Shown here piece after piece: positions 7,402 through 16,861 of a stretch of 64,000 nucleotides of DNA; positions within the stretch are counted from its first letter, which is position 1; each line of letters begins with the position of its first letter. Under the pieces are notes generated by a model. The model saw only the letters and a program-made list of their open reading frames with translations, was not told the DNA's origin and did not search any database. The stretch covers positions 558,001 to 622,000 of the forward strand of contig NZ_JYIJ01000017.1 of the NCBI RefSeq assembly GCF_001543895.1. Reading direction: 5' to 3'. The translations under genes and the position numbers were made by a program. Source of the DNA: Carbonactinospora thermoautotrophica (GTDB lineage Bacteria > Actinomycetota > Actinomycetes > Streptomycetales > Carbonactinosporaceae).

Positions 7402-8339
7402 TCCTCGTCCTCTCCCAGCCGTTCGACGCCACCGCCGCGCTCGTCATCGACGAACTCAAGCGCCGCGGCGTCCCGGTGGTACGGATGGACGTCGCCTGGT
7501 TCCCCGCACAGGTCACCCTGGCCGCCACCCTCGACGGTGGCGGCTGGGGCGGCCGGCTGCACCTCGGCGGGCGAACCGTCGACCTGACGGCGATCCGGGC
7601 GGTGTACTACCGCAAGCCGGGCAACCACTGGGTGAGCGACCGGCTCTCCCCTCAGGAGCGGGTCATCGCCGAGCGGGAAGCCCGGCTGGGGTTCGGCGGG
7701 CTGCTGTTCAGCCTGCCGGTCTTCTGGCTGCCGCATCCGGCGCGGGTGGCGGACGCCGAGTACAAGCCGGCCCAGCTCGCCGCCGCGCGCCGGGCCGGGC
7801 TGGCGGTGCCGGACACGCTGATCACCAACAAGCCGGCCGAGGCCCGTGCGTTCGCCGAACAGCACGGTTGGAACGTGGTGTACAAGACGTTCACCCCGGT
7901 CACCGTCACCCGCGACGGCGCCGGCCACCACACCTACACCACACCGGTCACCCCGCAGCTTCTCGACGACGAGGCGGTCCGCTTCACCGCGCACCTGTTC
8001 CAGCAGCGGGTCGACAAGACCCACGACGTGCGCCTGGTCTGCGTCGGCGACCGGATGTTCGCGATCGAGATCCACTCCCCCGAAGGCGACTGGCGCCGCT
8101 CGTATGACCGGAACACCTACCGCGTGTGCGAGGTGCCCGACGAGGTCGCCGCGGGCATGCGCGCCCTGCTGGAGACCTTCGGGCTGAACTTCGCCGCCGC
8201 CGACTTCGCCGTCGACCACGACCAGCGGTGGTGGTTCCTCGACCTCAACCCCAACGGCCAGTGGGCGTGGCTGGAGCAGGCCACCCGCGCGCCCATCTCC
8301 CGCGCCGTCGCCGACCTGCTGGCCCGCCACACCCGGTGA
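7398..8339 (+). CDS. ATP-grasp peptide maturase (graspetide ligase type)
   Basis: This 313-residue protein resembles the MvdD/SAV_5884-type ATP-grasp ligases that form side-chain ester or amide crosslinks in ribosomal peptides. Visible parts are the N-terminal MILVLSQPFDATAALVIDEL domain, AVYYRKPGNH, VADAEYKPAQLAAARRAGLA, an ATP-binding lysine in VVYKTFTPV, THDVRLVCVGDRMFAIEI, and the C-terminal metal/ATP site AADFAVDHDQRWWFLDLNPN. The ATG overlaps the stop of the 67-residue ORF. No peptidase, transporter or methyltransferase gene is adjacent. Confidence 0.82.
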   Translation: MILVLSQPFDATAALVIDELKRRGVPVVRMDVAWFPAQVTLAATLDGGGWGGRLHLGGRTVDLTAIRAVYYRKPGNHWVSDRLSPQERVIAEREARLGFGGLLFSLPVFWLPHPARVADAEYKPAQLAAARRAGLAVPDTLITNKPAEARAFAEQHGWNVVYKTFTPVTVTRDGAGHHTYTTPVTPQLLDDEAVRFTAHLFQQRVDKTHDVRLVCVGDRMFAIEIHSPEGDWRRSYDRNTYRVCEVPDEVAAGMRALLETFGLNFAAADFAVDHDQRWWFLDLNPNGQWAWLEQATRAPISRAVADLLARHTR

Positions 8340-8359
8340 CCCAGCCGCTCACCGTCCCC

Positions 8360-8406
8360 CGGCGCGCGCCCATCCCTGTACAGCCGGTGCCTACGGGCGC
8401 GCACCG
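8360..8406 (+). terminator. Hairpin terminator after the ATP-grasp gene
   Basis: Arms 8360-8371 and 8395-8406 form a 12-bp GC-rich stem with a single C-A mismatch and a 23-nt loop, beginning 21 bp after the ATP-grasp stop. Confidence 0.55.
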
Positions 8407-8753
8407 GGCTCGGCGAGGAGAAGCCTTGCTGCTCCTTCAAGCCGACGCGGCAGCGAACGACTGGTGGCGTACGGGAAGCCCGGCGCCGAGCCGCGACGGC
8501 GGGTACGAGCGGGCAGGTCGCTGCTGGACGACTCCGTCCGGTGGACCGCGACGCTCTCCGCGGTCATCTGCCTGGTCCAGCTCGTCCACGGCGACAGCCC
8601 GGGACCCGGGGCGGCCCTGCTGCCGGGACGGTCTGGCACGGCCTGCCCCTGCTACCGACCGGCTCGGAGCTGCGGGTGCTGTCCCCAGCGGAGTGGTCGT
8701 CCGGCTCGCGCTAGTCGTAGCTGCGCACCCGGCCAGGACCCCAGTGGCGTCGC
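8407..8753. other. About 350 bp without a clear gene
   Basis: No convincing start, ribosome site or family match was seen. On the plus strand a frame near 8630-8712 reads TVWHGLPLLPTGSELRVLSP before a stop, and could be the tail of a decayed gene. Confidence 0.4.
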
Positions 8754-10133
8754 TCAACCCGTCGAGCACCGCGAGCGCGGCCGCCCGGCCCAGGGCGCCA
8801 CCAGGAGCAGGAGCAGTCCGGCCGCGTACGGGGCGAGGCCGGCGACGGGCAGGCCGCCGGGGCCGACCCCGTGGAAGCTCTTCAGACCCAGGAGGAACAC
8901 GCCACCGGCGGCGGCGGCGACCCCGACCGCCACCGGCCACGCCCCGGCCCGCGGCGGGACACCGGGCGGCACCGGCCGACGCGGCGAGCGTTCGACCCGG
9001 CCGAGCACCGCCACCAGCGGGACCATGACGACGGCCAGCACCAGCACCCAGAGCAGCCGCAGCACCCACCAGAGGGGCGAGCCGACCGGTGGCTGCGGGA
9101 ACAGCCCGGTGGCGTACAGCAGCACCGCCCCGACCAGGACCGGAAGCATGTGCCACAGGTAGAGCGTCATGATCACCGAGTTGCCGGCGACCACCACCGT
9201 CCAGACCCGGGGACGGCGCAGCCAGCGGGTGGCGGGCCCGCGCAGCAGCAGCGCCACACCAATTTGGCACACGCCGAGGCTGAGCAGGGCCAACGTCGGC
9301 GGGGAGGTGTTGTTCACCTCGGCACCCGGCACCCCGACCATGCTCACCGGGTAGGGCCCAGGCACCGCCAGCAGGACCAGCGCGGCCAAACCGCCGAGGG
9401 CGAGCGCCCACGGGGTCACCGGTGACCGGGTCAAGGTGCCGTCCCGCCAGGCGAAACCGAGCTGGTGCAGGCAGAGCCAGACCAACGCGAAGTTGACCGA
9501 GCCCACCACCGGCAGCCCCAGCCCGAGGTGGGCCAGGTCGACGAGGGCAATGCCGGTGACGAGCGCGGCGGGCACCGCCGGACCCCACCGCTCGTGGGCG
9601 GCGTGAGTGACGGGGGTGAGCGCGACGACGCACAGGTAGACCACGAGGAACCACAGCGCGATGCCGGCGGCCCACGCCGCGGCGTCGACCAGCCGCGGAT
9701 CGACCCCGAGCACGCGGGCCACGAATGCGCCGACGGTGACCACCGCGACGAAGAGCGTGGTCGGACGCAGCAGCCGTAGCGCCCGGGACCGCACCCAGAA
9801 GGCGCCGTTCCACCCCCGCTCCCGGCGGGACCGCCAGGAGGCGGCGTTGGCGTACCCGCCGACCAGGAAGAACAGCGGCATCACCTGGAAGACCCAGGTC
9901 GCCCAGTGCGCCCAGGGCAGCAGGGCGAGCGCGTTCTGCCCCACCAGGCGGCCGTCACGGAGGACGATGACAACCGCGAGCCAGTGACCGAGGACGACGG
10001 CGGAGATGGCGAACAGCCGCACCAGGTCGGCGTGGCGGTCGCGGGACGCGGGGGTGGCAGCGACCAGGGCCGCGAAGCTCCCAGGGCGCAGCGCCCCTTC
10101 GGTCGCGGACCCCCGACCTGTCGGGGGTGTCAT
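8754..10133 (-). CDS. Acyltransferase 3 family membrane protein
   Basis: This 459-residue polytopic membrane protein has about ten hydrophobic segments and belongs to the OafA/acyltransferase-3 group, which moves acyl groups onto cell-surface sugars or secreted products. The N-terminus reads ADLVRLFAISAVVLGHWLAV, with the catalytic-type His of the first membrane helix. FLVGGYANAASWRSRRERG, the YLWHMLPVLVGAV helix and an Ala/Val-rich C-terminal pair of helices follow. The ATG has GGGAAGGG just upstream. Only 14 bp separate it from a 173-bp inverted-repeat element, so its native promoter was probably displaced. Confidence 0.85.
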   Translation of the reverse strand: MTPPTGRGSATEGALRPGSFAALVAATPASRDRHADLVRLFAISAVVLGHWLAVVIVLRDGRLVGQNALALLPWAHWATWVFQVMPLFFLVGGYANAASWRSRRERGWNGAFWVRSRALRLLRPTTLFVAVVTVGAFVARVLGVDPRLVDAAAWAAGIALWFLVVYLCVVALTPVTHAAHERWGPAVPAALVTGIALVDLAHLGLGLPVVGSVNFALVWLCLHQLGFAWRDGTLTRSPVTPWALALGGLAALVLLAVPGPYPVSMVGVPGAEVNNTSPPTLALLSLGVCQIGVALLLRGPATRWLRRPRVWTVVVAGNSVIMTLYLWHMLPVLVGAVLLYATGLFPQPPVGSPLWWVLRLLWVLVLAVVMVPLVAVLGRVERSPRRPVPPGVPPRAGAWPVAVGVAAAAGGVFLLGLKSFHGVGPGGLPVAGLAPYAAGLLLLLVAPWAGRPRSRCSTG

Positions 10134-10147
10134 CGTGCCCTTCCCAC

Positions 10148-10320
10148 CTCAGAGCGTGTTGCGAAACCACTTGTCCGGCTCGCCGGCCCCCGCATCCACG
10201 CCGGCTGCGTTGTCGGACAAGCCACGTACGACCCGGTACGAGGCTTGTCCTCCGCCTTGCCGACGTGGCGCGGATGACCGGCTCGCTGATCGAACAGCGG
10301 TTCCGCAACACGCTCTCAGG
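10148..10320. mobile_element. 173-bp MITE-like element, copy A
   Basis: This copy is identical base for base to 25242-25414. The ends are imperfect inverted repeats of about 21 bp (inner core AGAGCGTGTTGCG); the left end differs from the complement of the right at two positions. An internal hairpin is built on GGACAAGCC/GGCTTGTCC. It has no transposase gene. The identity of the two copies implies recent transposition, presumably by a transposase elsewhere in the genome. Confidence 0.75.
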
Positions 10321-10598
10321 CTCGCGTAGGTCGCCGCCGGGTTCGCGTCCGTACACCTACCTCATTCCCGTCCCGAGGGCAGGCGAAGCCGGCGGCACCG
10401 GTGACCCGGCCGAATCGAACGAGTGCTCGATCGTGGGGTACCGGTATGGCCCCGGTCCGGGACACGGGCCAGACCGGCGGGCACGCCGATCGGGCGGGCG
10501 AAGGGGCGCGGCGGAAGGGAGAGGGGCATGAGCGGGCACTCGTCCGGTGGATCCAGGGGGACCGGTGACCGGAACCTCGACGGGATGCTCGGCCGCGT

Positions 10599-10721
10599 GA
10601 GCTCAACCGGGCGACACTCGCCTGGCGGCTGCCGCTGGAGCGGTCGGACCTACCCGTGCTCGACGCGGTCGAGCGGCTGGCCGGGCCGGTGCTGGCGCTG
10701 GGACGCACCGGGGCCCGGTGA
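10599..10721 (+). pseudogene. N-terminal fragment of a winged-helix/AlkZ-like gene
   Basis: The frame reads ELNRATLAWRLPLERSDLPV, then LDAVERLAGPVLALG, and stops. This resembles, from memory, the first helices of winged-helix DNA glycosylase-like proteins, which start 'LNRATLARQxLLER'. It has no rest of the domain and no clear start. It is a short remnant. Confidence 0.35.
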
Positions 10722-10933
10722 CCGCGCGGGTGCGGGACAACCTGCGGCTACTCGTCGCGTACGGCGCGGTGTCCGTGGCCGCGGTGCAGGCCTGCTACTT
10801 CGGGGCGGCGGCCCGGCTACCGGTGAGCACCGCGCTGCTGCTGGAGTACCTGGCACCGGTCCTGGTGGTCGGGTGGGTGTGGCTGGTGCGCCGGAACCCG
10901 CCGCCGGTGCCGGCCTGGCGCAGTGGTCGGTGA
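10718..10933 (+). pseudogene. Fragment of an EamA/DMT-family transporter gene
   Basis: Seventy-one codons contain VRDNLRLLVAYGAVSVAAVQ, then ACYFGAAARLPVSTALLLEY and LAPVLVVGWVWLVRR. This is the pair of transmembrane segments typical of one half of an EamA drug/metabolite transporter. Full-length members have about ten helices, so this is a truncated remnant fused by overlap to the fragment before it. Confidence 0.5.
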
Positions 10934-11033
10934 CGGCCACGGCCGGTGACGGTCACGCCACGGCGGCTCCGAGGCACGGGTCCGCGGGGTGGCCGCTCAA
11001 GCCGCCCGGCCGGAACACCCATAACCGCAGCGC

Positions 11034-12629
11034 TCACTCCCACTCGATCGTGCCCGGCGGCTTGCTCGTGATGTCGAGCACCACCCGGTTGACCTCGGGC
11101 ACCTCGTTGGTGATCCGCGTCGAGATGCGGGCCAGCACCTCGTACGGCAGGCGCGACCAGTCTGCGGTCATGGCGTCCTCGCTGGTCACCGGCCGCAGCA
11201 CGATCGGGTGACCGTACGTGCGGCCGTCCCCCTGGACGCCCACCGACCGGACGTCGGCCAGCAGCACGACCGGGCACTGCCAGATCTCCCGGTCCAGACC
11301 GGCCTCGGTCAGCTCGTGCCGGGCGATGGCGTCGGCGGCGCGCAGGACCTCCAGGCGCTCGCGGGTGACCTCGCCGACGATGCGGATCGCCAGGCCCGGC
11401 CCGGGGAACGGGTGCCGCCACACGATCTGCGGCGGCAGACCCAACTGCTCGCCGACCTTGCGGACCTCGTCCTTGAACAGCCGGCGCAGCGGCTCGACCA
11501 GCTCGAACCGCAGGTCCTCGGGCAGGCCGCCCACGTTGTGGTGGGACTTGATGTTGGCCGCCCCGGTGCCGCCGCCGGATTCGACCACGTCCGGGTACAG
11601 GGTGCCCTGGACCAGGAACTCGACCTGCTCGCCGTGCGTCCCGGCCTCGGCGACGATCTCGCGGGCCGCCTCCTCGAAGACCCGGATGAACTCCCGGCCG
11701 ATGATCTTCCGCTTCTGCTCCGGATCGGTGACGCCCTTGAGCGCGACCAGGAACCGCTCGGCCGCGTCGACCACCTTGAGCTGCACGCCGGTGGAGGCGA
11801 CGAAGTCCCGCTCGACCTGCTCGGCCTCGCCCGCCCGCAGCAGGCCGTGGTCGACGAACACGCAGGTCAGCCGGTCACCGATGGCCCGCTGGACCAGGGC
11901 CGCGGCGACCGCGGAGTCCACGCCGCCGGACAGGCCGCAGATCGCCCGCTTGTCGCCGATCTGCCGGCGGATCCGCTCGATGGCGTCCTCGACGATGTTC
12001 ACCATCGTCCAGGTGGGCCGGCAGCCCGCGCCCTCGTACAGGAAGCGTTCGAGCACCTGCTGCCCGTACTCGCTGTGCAGCACCTCCGGGTGGAACTGCA
12101 CGCCGTACAGCCGGCGCTCGTTGTCCTCGAACGCGGCGACCGGCGCGCCCGCGGTGGCGGCGACCACGGTGAAGCCCTCGGGCGCCTTGGTGACCGAGTC
12201 GCCGTGCGACATCCACACCTGCTGGGAGTCGGGCAGCCCGTGGAACAGGGTGCTGACCGGGCTGGTCACGGTCAGCGGGGTGCCGCCGTACTCGGCGGTG
12301 CCGGTCCGCTCGACGACGCCGCCGAGCGCCTGCGCCATGGCCTGGAAGCCGTAGCAGATGCCGAACGTGGGCACGCCCGCCTCGAAGAGCGCGCGGTCGA
12401 CCTGGGGCGCGCCCTCGGCGTACACCGACGCGGGCCCACCGGACAGGATGATCGCCTTCGGCTTGCGCGCGAGCATCTGCGCGACGGGCATCGTGTGCGG
12501 CACGATCTCGCTGTACACGCGGGCCTCCCGGACCCGCCGGGCGATGAGCTGCGCGTACTGGGCGCCGTAGTCGACGACGAGGACAGTGTCGATCGGAGCG
12601 TCGGCGCGGACGTCGCCAGAAGAGGTCAC
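11034..12629 (-). CDS. guaA: GMP synthase (glutamine-hydrolysing)
   Basis: GuaA aminates XMP to GMP with glutamine and ATP in the cytosol. The 531 residues have the expected length. The N-terminal class I glutamine amidotransferase domain has [17 protein letters not shown] with the nucleophilic Cys, and VQFHPEV for the His-Glu pair. The ATP-pyrophosphatase domain has the P-loop [14 protein letters not shown]. The C-terminal dimerisation domain ends in the strongly conserved KPPGTIEWE. It lies in the same region as guaB and guaB3, so three purine genes are clustered. Confidence 0.98.
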   Translation of the reverse strand: MTSSGDVRADAPIDTVLVVDYGAQYAQLIARRVREARVYSEIVPHTMPVAQMLARKPKAIILSGGPASVYAEGAPQVDRALFEAGVPTFGICYGFQAMAQALGGVVERTGTAEYGGTPLTVTSPVSTLFHGLPDSQQVWMSHGDSVTKAPEGFTVVAATAGAPVAAFEDNERRLYGVQFHPEVLHSEYGQQVLERFLYEGAGCRPTWTMVNIVEDAIERIRRQIGDKRAICGLSGGVDSAVAAALVQRAIGDRLTCVFVDHGLLRAGEAEQVERDFVASTGVQLKVVDAAERFLVALKGVTDPEQKRKIIGREFIRVFEEAAREIVAEAGTHGEQVEFLVQGTLYPDVVESGGGTGAANIKSHHNVGGLPEDLRFELVEPLRRLFKDEVRKVGEQLGLPPQIVWRHPFPGPGLAIRIVGEVTRERLEVLRAADAIARHELTEAGLDREIWQCPVVLLADVRSVGVQGDGRTYGHPIVLRPVTSEDAMTADWSRLPYEVLARISTRITNEVPEVNRVVLDITSKPPGTIEWE

Positions 12630-12950
12630 CGGGCAACTCCCGAGGTGCGGACAAGGGACTCTGCGAGTCTATCCAGCGCCGGGCAAGACCGTTCTCGCGC
12701 GTCCGCGCAGGTCAGCCGGCCTTTCGTCTCAGGATCCGGACAACGGTAGATCGCCTCTCGGACACGGGTGCACACTGGGGATATGCGGCAGGCGGCGTTT
12801 CGATTTTCCTATGGCTTCCGGAACCGGTCCGGGAGCCCCGTCGCCGTCTGGCCGTGATCACGCCCTCTAAGACGTGACGGATGATGCCCCGGGCCAGCCC
12901 CGGAGCATCTCCTGGAGCCGGCTCGGGCCCGAGAGCCGACGGAGCACACC

Positions 12951-13220
12951 GTGAACGAACTGGTTGCCAAGCCCGAGCCCGCCGACGTCATCGCAGCCGG
13001 CCGCGCGGAGATCGACGAGATCGACAAACAGATCATCGAGCTGGTCCAGCGCCGCGTGACCGTATCGCGCACGATCCAGGAGGCGCGCCTCGCCGCCGGC
13101 GGCCGGCGCGTGGAACTGGCCCGCGAGAACCAGATCATCACCCGGTACCGGGAAGGCCTGGGCAAACCGGGCACGAGCATCGCGCTGACCCTGCTGGAGC
13201 TGTGCCGCGGGCAGCGGTGA
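12951..13220 (+). CDS. Chorismate mutase, AroQ class
   Basis: This 89-residue all-helical chorismate mutase converts chorismate to prephenate for Phe/Tyr synthesis. The usual pattern is present: IDEIDKQIIELVQRRVTVSR in helix 1, IQEARLAAGGRRVELARE with the Arg/Lys and Glu active-site residues, and an ITRYREGLG helix. It starts at GTG 12951. Monofunctional short AroQ proteins of this size near guaA are usual in actinobacteria. No signal peptide is present, so it is cytosolic. Confidence 0.92.
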   Translation: MNELVAKPEPADVIAAGRAEIDEIDKQIIELVQRRVTVSRTIQEARLAAGGRRVELARENQIITRYREGLGKPGTSIALTLLELCRGQR

Positions 13221-13677
13221 CCGGCGCGCGTTTCACTCGAACGGGTTAATCCGCTGGAACCACGTGACCTGATTCTCCGTGCCTCGTTGGTTTGGTCGGG
13301 ACAGCGGAAATCGCCGAATCCCGGCGGGTGGTCGAAACCGGGACAGCGATAACCCAAAACCACGACGAGAGTCGTGATTAGGAACAGCGCCAACGGGGCG
13401 AGCCGGCTCGTGCGGCGGACGTCGCCGGAGCCGGTGACGTGACCGGTTAGCAGGGGACAGCGATCGGTCACCGTGGGAAGGCGGTCCGGCCCAGGGAGAC
13501 GCCCCCGGGCCGGACCGCCGGTCGGACGTCCACCCGGCCGCATCAGCAGGGTGGATGCCGCCGAGGAGAGGGATGACCTACCGCTTCCACCCGACCGGCC
13601 AGCGGTTTCCGGGGGCAGGCCAGCGGGTCGGCACTGGCCCTTCCCCAGCCGGCGGGGCGGGCGCGTACCGTACCAGC
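13221..13677. other. Intergenic region between chorismate mutase and aminotransferase genes
   Basis: About 460 bp without a convincing gene. A minus-strand frame contains one hydrophobic stretch (LAPLALFLITTLVVVLGY, near 13360-13430), but it continues antisense through the chorismate mutase gene and has no good ribosome site. Confidence 0.4.
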
Positions 13678-14889
13678 ATGGAGTTCACCCAGTCGGCCAA
13701 GCTCGCCAACGTCTGCTACGACATCCGCGGACCGGTGCTCAAAGAGGCCAAGCGCCTGGAGGAGGAGGGGCACCGCATCCTCAAGCTGAACATCGGTAAC
13801 CCGGCCCCGTTCGGCTTCGAGGCACCGGAGGAGATCCTGCAGGACGTGGTGCGCAACCTGCCCACCGCGCAGGGGTACTGCGACTCCAAGGGCCTGCTGC
13901 CGGCGCGCCGGGCGGTCGTGCAGTACTACCAGCAGAAGGGTGTGTCCGGGGTCGACATCGAGGACGTCTACCTGGGCAACGGGGTCTCCGAGCTGATCGT
14001 GATGGCCCTGCAGGCGCTGCTCGACGACGGGGACGAGGTGCTGATCCCGGCGCCCGACTACCCGCTGTGGACCGCCGCGGTGAGCCTGTCCGGCGGCACC
14101 CCGGTGCACTACCTGTGCGACGAGCGGTCCGACTGGTACCCCGACCTGGACGACCTCGCGGCGAAGATCACCGACCGGACCAAGGCGCTGGTCGTCATCA
14201 ACCCCAACAACCCGACCGGCGCGGTGTACCCGCGCGAGGTGCTGGAACGCATCGTCGAGCTGGCGCGCCAGCACGGCCTGGCGCTGTTCTCCGACGAGAT
14301 CTACGACAAGATCCTGTACGACGACGCCGAGCACACCTCCACCGCCGCGCTCGCGCCGGACGTGCTCTGCCTGACCTTCAACGGCCTGTCCAAGGCGTAC
14401 CGGGTGGCCGGCTTCCGGTCCGGGTGGCTGGTGGTCTCCGGGCCCAAGCAGCACGCCGCGAGCTACCTGGAGGGCCTGGACATCCTCGCCAGCATGCGGC
14501 TGTGCGCGAACGTGCCCGCGCAGCACGCCATCCAGTCCGCGCTGGGCGGCTACCAGAGCATCAACGACCTGGTCCTCCCCGGCGGCCGGCTCCGCGAGCA
14601 GCGCGACCGCGCCTGGGAGCTGCTCACCGAGATCCCCGGCGTCTCCTGCGTCAAGCCGAAGGGCGCCATCTACGCCTTCCCGCGGCTGGACCCGAAGGTG
14701 TACCCGATCCGCGACGACCAGCGGCTCGTCCTCGACCTGCTGGTCCAAGAGAAGCTGCTGCTCGTCCAGGGCACCGGCTTCAACTGGCCGCACCCGGACC
14801 ACCTGCGCGTCGTCACCCTTCCCCGGGTCGACGAACTGGAGGACGCGATCGGCCGGCTCGCCCGCTTCCTCACCGGCTACCGGCAGTAG
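13678..14889 (+). CDS. Class I aminotransferase, AlaA-like (glutamate-pyruvate)
   Basis: The PLP-dependent aminotransferase has 403 residues and probably makes alanine from pyruvate and glutamate. The ATG at 13678 begins MEFTQSAKLANVCYDIRGPV, matching the usual N-terminus, so the longer upstream open frame is ignored. Motifs are LNIGNPAPFGF, VINPNNPTGAVYP, SDEIYDKILYDD, and the PLP lysine in FNGLSKAYRVAGFRSGW. It converges on an ASCH gene across a 30-bp palindrome. Confidence 0.92.
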   Translation: MEFTQSAKLANVCYDIRGPVLKEAKRLEEEGHRILKLNIGNPAPFGFEAPEEILQDVVRNLPTAQGYCDSKGLLPARRAVVQYYQQKGVSGVDIEDVYLGNGVSELIVMALQALLDDGDEVLIPAPDYPLWTAAVSLSGGTPVHYLCDERSDWYPDLDDLAAKITDRTKALVVINPNNPTGAVYPREVLERIVELARQHGLALFSDEIYDKILYDDAEHTSTAALAPDVLCLTFNGLSKAYRVAGFRSGWLVVSGPKQHAASYLEGLDILASMRLCANVPAQHAIQSALGGYQSINDLVLPGGRLREQRDRAWELLTEIPGVSCVKPKGAIYAFPRLDPKVYPIRDDQRLVLDLLVQEKLLLVQGTGFNWPHPDHLRVVTLPRVDELEDAIGRLARFLTGYRQ

Positions 14890-14946
14890 CCGTCACCCAC
14901 GCGGCTCGTCAGGCGGCTGTGGGGAGCGCCCCGGGTGGGGATCGAG

Positions 14947-14976
14947 TGTGTGTCGTCACACGTGTGACGACACACA
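14947..14976. promoter_or_regulatory. 30-bp palindrome, diverged form of the cassette palindrome
   Basis: Arms 14947-14961 and 14962-14976 are exact complements. The core TGTCGTCACAC is the same as in the 48-bp palindromes of R1-R3, but the outer bases differ and the rest of the cassette is missing. It lies between two convergent genes and may act as a two-way terminator here. Confidence 0.65.
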
Positions 14977-15011
14977 GGCGACGCCCCGGGTCCCGACCGG
15001 CCGCCGGCCGG

Positions 15012-15348
15012 TCACACCCGCTCCACCTCGATGGCGAGCACGCCCAGGGCCTCCTTCTCCGGCGGGTAGATCCGGCGGATGGCGGCCAGCAGCTCCGCGC
15101 GGTCCTCCGTCGCGCCGATCGCCCGGGGGGTCGAGCATCTCCTCGAACGAGCCGTACTCGCCGACCCGCCTCACCCGGGTCAGGCAGTGCTCGTCCCCGG
15201 TCCGGAACCGGATCAGCCACCCCGGCCGGATCCGGCGCATGTTCGGGTACCCGACCCGCACCTCCACGGTCTTGCGCCCCGAGGCGATCAGGTCGAAGTA
15301 CTCCTTGTACAGCCACATGTCCCGGGTCACCGGCTCGGTCTCGCCCAT
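15012..15348 (-). pseudogene. ASCH-domain gene with a +1 frameshift at a C6 run
   Basis: The start overlaps the upstream XRE gene by 22 bp. The first frame reads MGETEPVTRDMWLYKEYFDL, then GRKTVEVRVGYPNMRRIRPG, then FEEMLD. After a run of six C residues (minus strand, near 15120-15130) the ASCH sequence continues one base out of frame as AIGATEDRAELLAAIRRIYP and ends in AIEVERV. Five C residues would join both halves into a ~111-residue ASCH protein, an RNA-binding fold. It is either a pseudogene or a homopolymer sequencing error. Confidence 0.65.
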
Positions 15349-16760
15349 CGGTCCTCCGGCTCACTCCCCGGTCGCAGCGCTGCCCGCTTCACCAGCGCGA
15401 CGTACCGCTCGTGGAAGTCGCGGACCTCCGGCAGTCCGTGGTGACGCCCGCGCAGTACCGCGTCCAGCTCACCCGCCCGGACGCGGACCGCGTCGACCAG
15501 GCGCGGCGACATCAGGGCCGCCAGACCGGTCTGGGCGGCGCCGTCCGGAGCGCCGAGCCGGGCCAGGGCGAGACTGAGGTCCAGTCGGGCGATCGCCTCC
15601 CGGGTGGCGGAACGCCGAGGGGCCTGCTCGTACACGGCGATAGCTTCTTCGGCATGCCGGAGCGCGTCTCGCGGCCGGTCCAGCCACAGGTATGCCGAGG
15701 CGGCGTACGACGACAGCCGCACCGCGTCCGCGCTGAACAACGGGAACCCGTGCCCGGGCAACTGGTCGAGCGTGTGCTCGGCCCGCCGCCGCGCGTCCTC
15801 GAACTCCTCCCGCCGCCCCAGCCTGGCGTGTGCCCGGGCGACCTGGCCGAGCAGCCGCACCTGTGCCGCCGTGCCCCTGGGCGCGTACCGCGCCCCACGC
15901 GCCGCCGCGTCCAGCGCGTCCTCCGGCCGGCCGTCGTAGAGGGCGACCGTGGCCCGCACGTCCATCGCCCAGGCGCACAGCTCCAGGTGCTCTGCCTGCC
16001 AGGCGTGCTCCCAGGCATCCAGCGCGTACGCCTCGGCGGCTCTGGGATCCCCCAGGTCGTGGGCGAGCCAGGCCAGGATGACCGAGAGCCACCCGGCCTG
16101 CGCGTACAGTTCGCGTCCCTCACGCAGGGTGTGCCGCCCGTCGATCAGCTCGGCCACCCGTCGCCGGTACCAGCGCACTTGCGGCCACACGTCGGCCGGT
16201 CGGGTCGCCGCGTACGACCCGCTGAACCGGTGGATCACCAGTTCCAGGTGCTCCAGGACGCCGGACCCCAGCTCAGACGCTCCCGCCCGCCGGGTGAACT
16301 CCAGCGCCTCGGCGGCGGCCTCGCCCAGGACGCTTCCGAGCGCGCCCACGGCGTCGAGGGCGTCCTGGCGGGGCTCGGGGGCGGCCATCGCCAGCGCGCC
16401 GGCCAGGAACTCGCGTCGCTGCACGGGGTCCTCCAGATCGCGCGTTGAATCCACGGTAAACGCGCCGGCCGGCGATGGCGATGATGTTGGCGATGATGTT
16501 CCCCTACGAGTGCTGCGCGGCGGATGGGGCCGAAAACCCAGCGCAGTGCACGGCATGCCGGTGACCGCCTCCAGCGCCCGCCGGTACCGGCCCTGCGGCC
16601 ACTGCACCTCACCGGCCTCCCACTTCGCGACCAGGCGCACATCACACCGCAACTCGTCGCCGGCCGCGTCCCCGGCCCGGTTGATCGCGGCGGCGAACTC
16701 CCCCTGCCCCAGGTTCAACGACTCGCGCACACCCCGCAGGACGTCGTTCGGCTCTGGCAT
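15327..16760 (-). CDS. XRE-family regulator with TPR-like domain
   Basis: The protein has 477 residues from the ATG at 16760 (MPEPNDVLRGVRESLNLGQG); the frame is open further upstream without a better start. The helix-turn-helix is RESLNLGQGEFAAAINRAG, followed by DVRLVAKWEAGEVQWPQGRY, a Ser/Pro-rich linker, a DPVQRREFLAGALAMAAPEP segment, and about 300 residues of helical repeats. It overlaps the ASCH gene by 22 bp and is probably cotranscribed with it. The relation to the other XRE/TPR genes is one of architecture, not near identity. Confidence 0.82.
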   Translation of the reverse strand: MPEPNDVLRGVRESLNLGQGEFAAAINRAGDAAGDELRCDVRLVAKWEAGEVQWPQGRYRRALEAVTGMPCTALGFRPHPPRSTRRGTSSPTSSPSPAGAFTVDSTRDLEDPVQRREFLAGALAMAAPEPRQDALDAVGALGSVLGEAAAEALEFTRRAGASELGSGVLEHLELVIHRFSGSYAATRPADVWPQVRWYRRRVAELIDGRHTLREGRELYAQAGWLSVILAWLAHDLGDPRAAEAYALDAWEHAWQAEHLELCAWAMDVRATVALYDGRPEDALDAAARGARYAPRGTAAQVRLLGQVARAHARLGRREEFEDARRRAEHTLDQLPGHGFPLFSADAVRLSSYAASAYLWLDRPRDALRHAEEAIAVYEQAPRRSATREAIARLDLSLALARLGAPDGAAQTGLAALMSPRLVDAVRVRAGELDAVLRGRHHGLPEVRDFHERYVALVKRAALRPGSEPEDRWARPSR

Positions 16761-16861
16761 GGCCACCCCGTGATCAGGTTCAGATACGGCCGTACCCCGA
16801 CTACTCACGCTGTGTACCGAGTCCGGGACGCATCGGCAAGGACAACCGCGGAACGGCATGA

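Noticed and set aside
8437-9813. A 458-codon minus-strand frame overlapping the acyltransferase gene
   Set aside because: It is a different frame of the same strand. The other frame has ten membrane helices and the family motifs.
10148-10320. A short protein ([17 protein letters not shown]) inside the 173-bp element as a transposase gene
   Set aside because: It is too short, has no catalytic residues, and the element looks non-autonomous.
12809-13543. A 244-codon minus-strand frame with one hydrophobic stretch
   Set aside because: It is antisense to the chorismate mutase gene over much of its length and lacks a ribosome site. It is mentioned only in the intergenic note.
14067-16448. A 793-codon plus-strand frame over the aminotransferase and XRE genes
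   Set aside because: It crosses two recognised genes, one of them on the opposite strand, and has shadow-type composition.
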